Positions 1 to 7,400 of a stretch of DNA of 35,834 bases are shown piece by piece. The stretch is from Nodosilinea sp. WJT8-NPBG4. Its GTDB lineage: Bacteria > Cyanobacteriota > Cyanobacteriia > Phormidesmidales > Phormidesmidaceae. Location: positions 1 through 35,834 of the forward strand of contig JAHHHQ010000007.1 of NCBI GenBank assembly GCA_019359285.1, written 5' to 3'. Below the pieces are notes generated by a model that was given only the letters and a program-made list of their open reading frames with translations, did not search any database and was not told where the DNA came from. The translations under genes and the position numbers were made by a program. How positions within the stretch are numbered: position 1 is the stretch's first letter; every line of letters begins with the position of its first letter.

Positions 1-2
1 AG

Positions 3-107
3 ATTGAAAAGTTCTGGGCGCGCTTGAAACATCACCTGCGTAAAACGCTAAAGACCTTTGACCATCTCTGGGATGCGGTCGACGATGCCTTCAAAAAACT
101 GTCCTAA
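3..107 (+). CDS. IS630-family transposase, C-terminal fragment (cut by window edge)
   Basis: An open frame enters from the left edge and ends at TAA 105-107. It encodes about 34 residues including FWARLKHHLRKTL and LWDAVDDAFKKLS. This matches the usual C-terminus of IS630/Tc1-mariner DDE transposases of cyanobacteria, where the final Glu-containing helix (IEKFWARLK) carries the last acidic catalytic residue. The rest of the gene lies outside the window, so intactness cannot be judged. No terminal inverted repeat was recognised with certainty in the following 270 bases. Confidence 0.8.
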   Translation: MEKFWARLKHHLRKTLKTFDHLWDAVDDAFKKLS

Positions 108-376
108 CTAGCTCCTTATCTGCAATATCGGTGCAAGACTTGCTGTTGTCATTGGGAATAAATTCCATCAATGATTGGCTGAAGGTAGCAGAGAGGCAAT
201 AAATAAGCTTTCATGAAACTGAGTGTTATTGGTGTGATCTCATACATCACGGCAGCGGACAGGCAAAGATTGCTAGGACTGAGTCTAGAGTTATCTGCCA
301 CCGTTTTGTCGTTCGCTGTCCCAGGCCTGGCCATGGACGATCGCTAACTTCCTAAACGAACTAGCCAGCACTATAT
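108..376. other. Spacer after transposase, no convincing gene
   Basis: The first part (about 108-150) probably contains the right end of the IS630 element. The remainder runs to the 3' end of the carotenoid oxygenase gene. A 61-codon frame on the minus strand (149-334) has an ATG but no recognisable composition or motif and is not called. No terminator with a T tract was seen. Confidence 0.4.
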
Positions 377-1819
377 TTACTCACTCATCCAAGTGCCGTG
401 AAAACTGTGGGGCACCACCTCCGGCAGCCCTAGCCGACAGATCGGCCCCTTCTCAAGCTCATTCCCTTCATAAACCCACAGTTCGCTGCGGTGCTGGTTG
501 CCGTCATAGACCACAGTTAGCACCCAGGGCTGCTGGGGGTTGACCGGGTTCGCAACGACGATCGGTTCCGAGGGGTAGCGGCCCTCCCCAGCATCGGCAA
601 CAGTGAGACCAGCTTTAGGGTCAAGGCGGGCGATCGCCCCAAACAGCTCATTCACCGGAGTGGACACCGTGCGATGCACATTCAAATAGGTAGCCGCCGT
701 CTCGTCGTGGCCAAACGCGATCGGAAACTCGCATTGGCGATCGACCAGGCATTGCTGGTCGAGAATTCTTGCGGTTTTGGGGTCAATGCGGTACTGCCAG
801 AGCTGAGAGTCAGAGACGGTGCTGGCCGTTCCAGAGGACACTTCTTTAAAGAACTGGTTGCTAGCAAAGTCGTTGTAGCGAGCCACATCAAACACGATCG
901 AGCCATCAAAATCCAAATAGCTGTGGCCAAAGTGCCACTGATACCAGGGGTCTGCGTCATTGAGGGCGATCGCCTCCAGGCTGTCGGCATCCACCACGAT
1001 GATCTGGGTGCCCTGCTGGGGCTGCCACTGCAAAGCATCGCTAAAGCTGCTGAAGCCAAACAGCGCGGGCAAAGGGCTAAGGCGCACGGGCGACACGCAA
1101 AACACCAGGTAGCGATCGGCCAGCACAAAGTCGTGAATCAGCGGAATCCCCGAGAGGGGAATGGTGCCAGTTTGCTCTACAACCCCGGCGGCGCTACAGC
1201 GGTAGATTTGCAGTGTGGCATTGCCCCCCGGAATGGTGCCAAAGCTAAAAATCTGGCCCGTGCGGGGGTGGCGCTTAGGGTGGGCCGTAAAGGTGTCGCT
1301 GGCCTTGAGGCCCCCCAGATCGTCTAGGCCAAGGGTCTCCAGAGTTTCTAAATCCAGCCGATGGGGTAAGCCCCCTTCCCACAGCGCTAGCAGGCGATCG
1401 GGCAAGGCCAGCACCGAGGTATTGGCGGCATTTTTTACCTGGGTCTGCCAGTGCCGCCAAAACGGGCCAGGGGGCAGGGTACCGTAACCCCGATAGAGGC
1501 CTTGGTCGGCGGCTTCTTCCTCCACAAACCCAGCGGAGCGCACGTAACGGTAGGTGCCCACGGCGCGATCGCCGTCAAACTTCACCCGCAACACCGCCCC
1601 ATCGCCGTCGAACCAGTGGCTAACTCGGGTGCCGCCGCGCTCTAGACGAGCCGGACCGTTGCGGTAGAGGGCACCCCGCAAACCAGCCGGAAGCCGTCCC
1701 TCCAGCACGGGGAGAGTCGTGGCGGCGAATTCTGTAGCAGGCTGGGCGATCGCCCCCGCCCACAGAGCCGCAGTCGGTGCAGCGGCAGGTTGCGATCGCG
1801 ACGGTGCCAAGGAAGCCAT
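377..1819 (-). CDS. Carotenoid oxygenase (apocarotenoid-15,15'-oxygenase type)
   Basis: 480 residues, close to the roughly 490 of the Synechocystis apocarotenoid oxygenase. It belongs to the RPE65/carotenoid cleavage dioxygenase family, non-haem Fe(II) beta-propeller enzymes that split a polyene double bond with O2, typically making retinal from apocarotenals. The four iron-ligand histidines are visible in their usual contexts: H180 (FTAHPK), H229 (LIHDF), H296 (WHFGHSY) and H474 (HSFHG). The motif LWEGG near 146-150 and YPSEPIVV near 415-422 also fit. No signal peptide is evident. It lies 108 nt downstream of the anti-sigma gene on the same strand, so co-transcription with the sigma factor operon is possible. 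Substrate specificity cannot be read from sequence. Confidence 0.92.
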   Translation of the reverse strand: MASLAPSRSQPAAAPTAALWAGAIAQPATEFAATTLPVLEGRLPAGLRGALYRNGPARLERGGTRVSHWFDGDGAVLRVKFDGDRAVGTYRYVRSAGFVEEEAADQGLYRGYGTLPPGPFWRHWQTQVKNAANTSVLALPDRLLALWEGGLPHRLDLETLETLGLDDLGGLKASDTFTAHPKRHPRTGQIFSFGTIPGGNATLQIYRCSAAGVVEQTGTIPLSGIPLIHDFVLADRYLVFCVSPVRLSPLPALFGFSSFSDALQWQPQQGTQIIVVDADSLEAIALNDADPWYQWHFGHSYLDFDGSIVFDVARYNDFASNQFFKEVSSGTASTVSDSQLWQYRIDPKTARILDQQCLVDRQCEFPIAFGHDETAATYLNVHRTVSTPVNELFGAIARLDPKAGLTVADAGEGRYPSEPIVVANPVNPQQPWVLTVVYDGNQHRSELWVYEGNELEKGPICRLGLPEVVPHSFHGTWMSE

Positions 1820-1887
1820 AGGTGCAAGAGATAAACGTTGCTTGCTCTATTGTGACCCAGGACGCCCTAGAGGGTGGAGCGATCGTC

Positions 1888-1930
1888 CTCACCCCTCACC
1901 CATCCACCCCCTCACCCATCCACTCTCCTA
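1888..1930. repeat. Pyrimidine-rich intergenic repeat (CCCATCCAC type), copy A
   Basis: Iterations of CTCACCCATCCACC fill the gap between the carotenoid oxygenase and anti-sigma genes. The segment 1914-1928 (ACCCATCCACTCTCC) recurs exactly, in inverted orientation, at 2759-2773 on the other side of the anti-sigma gene. A related stretch is at 11201-11232. Confidence 0.7.
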
Positions 1931-2734
1931 CGACTGACTCTGCATCACCAAATCCCCCGCCGGCACCGGTGGGTCGGCGGCCCGCTCGGTCGTGATTAAC
2001 ATCTGCACCGGGGCAGTGCCACAGACAGCATCCGGCAGCGCCCACTGATTCGTGTCTTCAGCGGTGGCTGGGTTAAATTCTCCACAATAGACAGGGTCGC
2101 TGTCGGCCAGTGCCCAAAGACGATACACCTGGTCGTCGGCCAGGGGCGGCAGATCGGTGGTGACGATTAGCGCGGTTTGGTCGGCCGGGTTGACCACCAG
2201 GCGGGCGTTGGCCTGGGGTTCGGCCTCAGTGCCCGCCAGGGTGTAAAGGCGGTTGGCGGGCTGGCTAAAGCTGGCCACCACGGTCTCGGTTTGGCGCAGG
2301 GCCAGGCGCAGGCGATGGTTTTCTTGCAGCGCAAACGCCAGGGCCAGGGCGGTGGCGGCCCAACCCAGGGCCAGCCCCAGTTGCCCCCAGAGAAATCGGC
2401 GGGGGGCGGGCGCAGCGTTGGGAAACTGACTCGGAACAAGGATCTCTCCGGCAATGGCCGGCTCAGGCCCAGCGGCAGCGGGCACGGCGACGGGTACAGC
2501 AGCGGACAGGGCGGCAGCCAGGGTGCGATCGCGCAGGTCAGGCGGCGGCGCGACTAGCGTTGGCCCGAGGGCAAGGCTGCCCCAGGTGGCTTGCAGCGCT
2601 GCAAGCTCAGTCGCCACTTCGGGATATTGCTCGAGCCACTGCTCGACTTGGGCGGCTTCTTCAGCAGTGAGGTCGTCGAGCACATACCCCGCCAGCAGCG
2701 AGCGCCAATTATCAGGAAGGGGAGGTGAGGTCAT
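1928..2734 (-). CDS. Anti-sigma factor, RskA-like, single membrane span
   Basis: 268 residues. The N-terminal 75 residues (GYVLDDLTAEEAAQVEQWL, then ELAALQATWGSL) have the form of a sigma-binding anti-sigma domain, but there is no HxxxCxxC zinc motif. A proline/alanine linker leads to one membrane helix at about 114-136 (WGQLGLALGWAATALALAFA). The C-terminal part resembles the RskA extracytoplasmic domain (DDQVYRLWAL at 200-209) and holds two cysteines, C217 and C238, that could form a disulfide in the periplasm. It follows the ECF sigma gene on the same strand after 52 nt, the classical sigma/anti-sigma arrangement. Likely role: hold the sigma factor at the membrane until an envelope or redox signal releases it. 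The signal is unknown. Confidence 0.88.
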   Translation of the reverse strand: MTSPPLPDNWRSLLAGYVLDDLTAEEAAQVEQWLEQYPEVATELAALQATWGSLALGPTLVAPPPDLRDRTLAAALSAAVPVAVPAAAGPEPAIAGEILVPSQFPNAAPAPRRFLWGQLGLALGWAATALALAFALQENHRLRLALRQTETVVASFSQPANRLYTLAGTEAEPQANARLVVNPADQTALIVTTDLPPLADDQVYRLWALADSDPVYCGEFNPATAEDTNQWALPDAVCGTAPVQMLITTERAADPPVPAGDLVMQSQS

Positions 2735-2786
2735 CAGTGGGCGGGAGGGTGAGGGGTGGGAGAGTGGATGGGTAGGAGGCGGGAAT
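2735..2786. repeat. Purine-rich intergenic repeat (inverted CCCATCCAC type), copy B
   Basis: The spacer between the sigma and anti-sigma genes is almost entirely G/A on the + strand. The 15-mer at 2759-2773 is the exact reverse complement of 1914-1928, so the two copies form an inverted pair around the anti-sigma gene. Confidence 0.7.
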
Positions 2787-3344
2787 CTAGTCTTTCTGGT
2801 GTTGGAGGAGGGTGCGCAGGCGTAGGAGGCCTTGGCGACAGCGAGATTTGACGGTGCCTAGGGGAATGCCGAGCTGGGCTGAGATTTCGGCTTGGGTGAG
2901 CCCTTGAAAGTAGGCGATTTCTAGCACTTCACGCTCGGTGGTGGGGAGTTGGTCGAGGGCGGCGCGCAGGTGCTGGTTTTGCTCGTGCTGGGCAGCGTAG
3001 TCAACCGGGTTGGGCGATCGCGCTGAGGCTTCACTAATGCGCTGAAACCGCTGCAAAATCACCGCCCGCCCGCTGCTGATCCGCAGGCGATCGAGGGCAC
3101 GGGAGCGGGTGTTGGTCACCAAGTAGCTGCCCACACTGCCCCGCTCGGCGTCGTACTGTCGCCGCTGCCAAAAATTGACGAAGACCTCCTGGGTGAGGTC
3201 TTCGGCTTCGGCGGGGTTAGACAGCATTTTGAGGGCCAGGGTATAGACCATCGACGAATAGCGATCGTAGAGGGTAGCGAGGGCAGTGGTATCACCGGCC
3301 CACAGACGGGTAACCAGGTCGCGATCGCTAACTGGAGAAGACAT
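2787..3344 (-). CDS. RNA polymerase ECF-type sigma factor
   Basis: 185 residues from the chosen ATG. Region 2 covers roughly 10-85 (TLYDRYSSMVYTLALKML, AEDLTQEVFVNFWQRR) and region 4 roughly 125-180 (LPTTEREVLEIAYFQGLTQ, then the helix-turn-helix IPLGTVKSRCRQGLLRLR). Region 3 and region 1.1 are absent, as in group IV sigma factors. An upstream in-frame ATG at 3374 would add ten mostly proline residues. It is disfavoured because the putative -10 element sits at 3390-3395, only about 16 nt away, leaving no room for a leader. The downstream partner is the RskA-like anti-sigma gene. Likely autoregulated through the twin promoter element described separately. Confidence 0.92.
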   Translation of the reverse strand: MSSPVSDRDLVTRLWAGDTTALATLYDRYSSMVYTLALKMLSNPAEAEDLTQEVFVNFWQRRQYDAERGSVGSYLVTNTRSRALDRLRISSGRAVILQRFQRISEASARSPNPVDYAAQHEQNQHLRAALDQLPTTEREVLEIAYFQGLTQAEISAQLGIPLGTVKSRCRQGLLRLRTLLQHQKD

Positions 3345-3389
3345 CTGGGGGTCGGGGGGCGGCAATGGGGGCATTAACTACACATCAGG

Positions 3390-3417
3390 AATACGACTCA
3401 GACCACCGTTATGGATG
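3390..3417 (-). promoter_or_regulatory. Candidate ECF promoter of the sigma operon
   Basis: Read on the minus strand: CATCCATA (3417-3410), 11 nt, then AGTCGTATT (3398-3390). The distance from CATCC to CGTATT is 17 nt, typical for -35/-10 spacing of ECF promoters. The same two words with nearly the same spacing occur facing the opposite gene at 3498-3524. Use by this sigma factor is inference. Confidence 0.6.
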
Positions 3418-3431
3418 GCCGGGGGAGAAAT

Positions 3432-3453
3432 AGATACAGATATAGATATAGAA
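3432..3453. repeat. Short AGATAT tandem hexamers between divergent promoters
   Basis: AGATAC-AGATAT-AGATAT-AGAA lies between the two divergent promoter candidates. It may be an A/T-rich spacer or a regulator site; no function is claimed. Confidence 0.45.
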
Positions 3454-3497
3454 CGCAGTGGATGTGCTGAACTCAAACGTTAACTGAGATCGCCTGA

Positions 3498-3524
3498 CAT
3501 CCATAGACCAAAGCTAGTCGTATT
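3498..3524 (+). promoter_or_regulatory. Candidate ECF promoter of the ferritin-like gene
   Basis: CATCCATA (3498-3505), 10 nt, then AGTCGTATT (3516-3524), with 16 nt between CATCC and CGTATT. It faces the gene starting at 3581, predicting a leader of about 50 nt. It duplicates the element facing the sigma gene, implying shared control. Confidence 0.6.
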
Positions 3525-3580
3525 GTGACGGGCTGAGAGCAATTACGCTTGCCCACGACATTAGCGCAAAGGACACTGCA

Positions 3581-4282
3581 ATGAATCACGATTTCATGCC
3601 TGACGAGCTAGCTTCCCCCAAAGCAGGGGTTTCTCGCCGTCGGGTGATGGTGGGTGGCACGATCGCAGGTCTAGTTGGCACCCTAGGCTTCTCTGCCCTA
3701 ACCAAGAGTGCAGCCCAAGCTGAGAGCCTTAGCGCGCAGAACCGCATCATGGGGGGAATCCGCGGCAGAGCGGCCGCCAACGACGCTGCAATTCTTAATG
3801 GGGCGCTCTTCTACGAGCATCAGGCCATTTGGGCCTATGGGGCCGCTGCTGGGGGTCTTAGCGACACCGCTGTGGGCAAAGCCGTGCTGACGATCGCTCT
3901 GGCGAACCAGGCCGATCACATGGCCCACCGCGACCTGCTCATGCAAGTCGTGAGCGACCTGGGCGGCACCCCCGTCATGGCCGAAGACAGCTACGACCTG
4001 TCGGCCTACCTGGAGCGGGGCGACGGCGGCCTCGACTCTGATGTCAACATTGCCAAGCTGGCCCTGGCCCTCGAAACCGATGCCGCCATTGCCTACACTG
4101 GCGAGGTCGCCCGGCTAAAACCCCCCGCGCTAATTACCGCCGGGGCTACCATCGCCGCCGCTGAAGCAGCTCACGCCACCACCATTCGGGCCGCCTTCAT
4201 TTCGCTGGGGATTGAGATTCCCTTTGTGCCCGCCCCCTTTGTCAGCACCGCCACCCGCGAGCGGTGGGTGCTCAAGGTGTGA
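3581..4282 (+). CDS. Tat-exported ferritin-like domain protein
   Basis: 233 residues. The N-terminus carries a twin-arginine signal (SRRRVMVGG at 18-26, hydrophobic stretch, AQA-E near 45-48), so export of a folded, probably metal-loaded protein is predicted. The body is four-helix, ferritin-like. Candidate metal ligands are E79 and H80 (YEHQAIWAY), D112/H113/H116 (DHMAHRDLL), E165 (ALETDAAIAY) and E195/H198 (EAAHATTIR), one cluster per helix as expected for a di-metal site. Cyanobacterial homologues are annotated only as ferritin-like domain proteins. It is divergent from the sigma operon and shares its promoter element, so it is a probable regulon member. Possible roles are peroxide or metal detoxification outside the cytoplasm; none is proven. 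Confidence 0.88.
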   Translation: MNHDFMPDELASPKAGVSRRRVMVGGTIAGLVGTLGFSALTKSAAQAESLSAQNRIMGGIRGRAAANDAAILNGALFYEHQAIWAYGAAAGGLSDTAVGKAVLTIALANQADHMAHRDLLMQVVSDLGGTPVMAEDSYDLSAYLERGDGGLDSDVNIAKLALALETDAAIAYTGEVARLKPPALITAGATIAAAEAAHATTIRAAFISLGIEIPFVPAPFVSTATRERWVLKV

Positions 4283-4358
4283 ACCACCTGATGGTGCTGT
4301 CCAACAGACTTTCCTGAAGTCGTCACTATCTGGATCTCCAAGTCACTCCTGACTTGTG

Positions 4359-4384
4359 CCCGGGGCTCCGCCTCGGGTTTTTTT
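4359..4384 (+). terminator. Rho-independent terminator of the ferritin-like gene
   Basis: Stem CCCGGGG (4359-4365) with CCTCGGG (4371-4377), one G-U pair, 5-nt loop, followed by seven T. It is 76 nt after the stop codon. Confidence 0.85.
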
Positions 4385-4411
4385 AATTAAAGCTGGTGCA
4401 GCGAAAAGTTT

Positions 4412-4453
4412 GGTTGGCGGGTTGACAGATTCGAACCTGCTAACCCGTCAACC
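4412..4453. terminator. Long hairpin between convergent genes, with tRNA T-loop-like apex
   Basis: GGTTGGCGGGTT (4412-4423) pairs with AACCCGTCAACC (4442-4453) with one mismatch. The apex read on the minus strand contains GTTCGAATC, the T-loop consensus of tRNA. It lies 9 nt past the stop codon of the 1232-residue gene and could end that transcript, though the T tract on either side is short. A full tRNA cannot be folded here. Confidence 0.5.
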
Positions 4454-4461
4454 GGTTTTGC

Positions 4462-7400
4462 TCAGGCGGCAGAAATCGCCGCTACCTCGATCGATTGCGC
4501 GATCGCCAGCCAGTCGCCAGCCGCACTTAGGTAACCCACTTCTACGACATAGATGCGATCCCACTGGGGAATCGGCAAGTACCAGTCTTGGGCAAAGTCG
4601 TCACGGCAGCGCTGCTCCACCACCGCTGGGGGCAGCGGCGCTTGGGTGGCCCGACCGGTGACATCGTAGAGGCGCAGGGTCATGGTTTCACCGCCGTCGG
4701 CTTTGATCTGGGCGCGATCGCCCTCATCGATCTGCCACACCGCATAAAACCGCCCCCCATCCTGGTCAATGGATAGACGAATCCAGCTGGCGGCAGCGGT
4801 ATCGTCAACCTCTTCTAGTAACGGCTCAGGGCTAGTGGGCACCACCCCAAAGCTGTCGGGCGAGCTGGGCGGAATGCTGGCTAGAGCTGCCACGACCTCG
4901 GGCGGCAGTCCCTCCAATCCCGACAGATCCTCGCTTCCCGACACCTCCGTTGGGGGTGGCACATAGTCGCCCGGCTCCAAGACCACCGGCGGCGGCACCG
5001 GCATGGGGGCGGGTCGTAGGGGTGGCATTGTTGCAGCAGCGGCAGTACCGTTGTTATCCATCGGCAGCGCCGTGGGATTGGCCTCAACGGGAGCGGCATT
5101 CCCTAGACGCACTTGGCTGAGCAGTTCTTCTTCCAGAGTGCTGGGCACCGGCTCTGACACCATAATTTCGGGGGAACTTGATGCTGGGATATCGCCATCG
5201 GGGACAGAGATGGGGGCAGTCGGTAGCGAGCCAGGGGCGACCGCACTGGCATCTTCGGCGCGATCGGGCAACTCAGCCGCCTCTGCCGCTAGGTCTGGGG
5301 GCACATCAAAGCTGAGGCTGGAGGTGCCAACCATTTCCACGTCGGCGGAGGGCAGCCCCTGCACCATCTGCTGGAGCTCCATGGGCACATCGGGGTCGTA
5401 GCCATAGTCCACTGGGGGCGCATACTCAGGCACTACCGTTCCAGAGCCAGAGGTGCTGCCAATCTCTGAAGCCCCTGCGATCGATACCCCGGCGTCAGGC
5501 GGGGCAACGTCTACCCCGGGTAGCTCCCAGGTAGAATCGCCGTTACTCATGGCAGCGGCACGATCCAGGCAGGCTTGTCCCTCACTCTGGCGACCCATCG
5601 CTATGAGCGCTTGCCCCTTGCCTGAAAGAGCCGCTGCGGATGTGGGGTCGAGTTCTAGAGCGGTGTCAAAGCAGAAGAGAGATTCTTCATAGCGGGCCAT
5701 GGTGTTGAGCAAACGGCCTTTGCCAATCCAGGCGTCGACAACGCTAGCGTCGAGGCGCAGCGCGGCATTAAAGCTATCCATGGCGTCGTTAGCCTGCCCC
5801 AAAAGCGCTAGGGCATTCCCCCGCTCGGCCTGAGCTTGGGCAGCAATGGCGTTGATGCCTCCGGCTGCTGGCTCGGTAGCGTCGGTCTTGCGGCGCTCCA
5901 CTTCGGTAGCTTCCACCGCCTGGTTGAAGTAGATCAGAGCGTTATCGTAGCGTCCCTCTCGCATCAGGCGGCGGCCCTCAGCTAGGTCGGTGCGAGCCTG
6001 CTCTAGTTTGTCGGGCGGCAGCGCCCCTGGGTATTCACCGCTGGGCACGAGTTCGGCCTCGGGGGGCAAAGCGCCTACCTCGGGCAGGTCTGGGGGAAGC
6101 ACTGGTCTGTCCGCTGGGGGCTGGCTACTTACCTTAGAAAAATTGATATCTGGACCAGGGATGAGACCTACCGCCGTGCCGCGATCGCCATCGGCCTCTA
6201 GCTCATCCTCATCGTCGTCGTCTTTGCTAAATAGCGACCCCGCAATGCCAAACAGCAGCAGCAGAGCAGGAATCGCGGCTAGCATCCACCAAGCGCTGGG
6301 AGGCAAGTTTCGTAGGTGCTGCCAGAAATCACTCAAACCAGTGAGCGGGCCGTTGGAGTCTCCCGAACCGGCCCCAGATTCACTGTTAGATACCAGCTCG
6401 CCCTGATCGTTGCGTAGCTCAACCTGGCGATCGCTCCCTCCCACCACCAGCAGTCCCTCGGGGGTATACCCCAGGGAAGCCGCAGGCTCATTGAGCTGCA
6501 CCGGTTCCGCCAACTGCTTACTGCCATCCGCCGACCACAGCTGGAGGGTGCTGTCGGCCCCGGCGGTAGCTAGAGTGCGGCCGTCGGGGCTGTAGGCCAC
6601 AGCGCTAACCCTGTCGCCATGGGCTTGAATGGTATTTCCCCTGGGCTGGAGCGTGGAGCGATCCCAGTTGCGCAGGCTGCCGTCGCCGCCCGTGGTAGTT
6701 AAAACCTGGCCATCGGGGCTGCTGGTAATGGTGGTCACGCCCTCGGGGTGGGCGTTGGCACTTTGACCCGCAGCAGTACCATCCGCATTCCAAACGCCTA
6801 AGTTACCGTCGCGGCTGCCCGTGATCAGCGTTTGACCACCCACTGCATAGTGGAGAGCCTGCACTGGCCCACCAGGGGCGGCAATTGGCTCACCCACACG
6901 GGTGCCATCAGCCACTGACCAGCGCTCTACGGTGCCGTCGGCGCTGCCACTGGCCAAGGTTTGGCCGTCAGGGCTGACGGCCAGGGCCAAAATTGGGCCG
7001 CCTTGCCCTTCGATCGGCTCACCGATCGGGTTGCCGCTGCGATCCCACCGGCGCAGGGTGCCATCGGCTCCGCTAGAAATAATGGCTTGGCCATCGGGGC
7101 TAATCACCACAGTAGATACGGCCCCTTGATGGGCATCGGCTACCACTGTTTTCGTCAGATTGCCGTCAGCATCCAGCCATTGCAGCTGACCGTCTTCGGT
7201 GCCACGCACCATAAACTGGCCATCGGGGGCCAAGGCCACACCGCCGGGCAGTTTGCTGGCCCCCACGGTGACATTTGCGCGGGCGGTTTGCTGCGCCTCG
7301 GCCACAGCGGCCTGGCCTTCGTCACTGGTGGCAAAGCCCAAAAATGCCTCTACGGGCAGGCTCGGCTGCCCCTGATAGATGTAGTTGCGGGGTTGAGAGT

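Noticed and set aside
149..334. 61-codon minus-strand frame after the transposase
   Set aside because: No ribosome site, motif or coding-like pattern.
674..1327. 217-codon plus-strand frame
   Set aside because: Antisense to the carotenoid oxygenase, whose iron ligands and length are intact; no motif in the plus-strand translation.
4412..4453. tRNA gene
   Set aside because: Only the T-loop word is present; no D arm, anticodon arm or acceptor could be folded.
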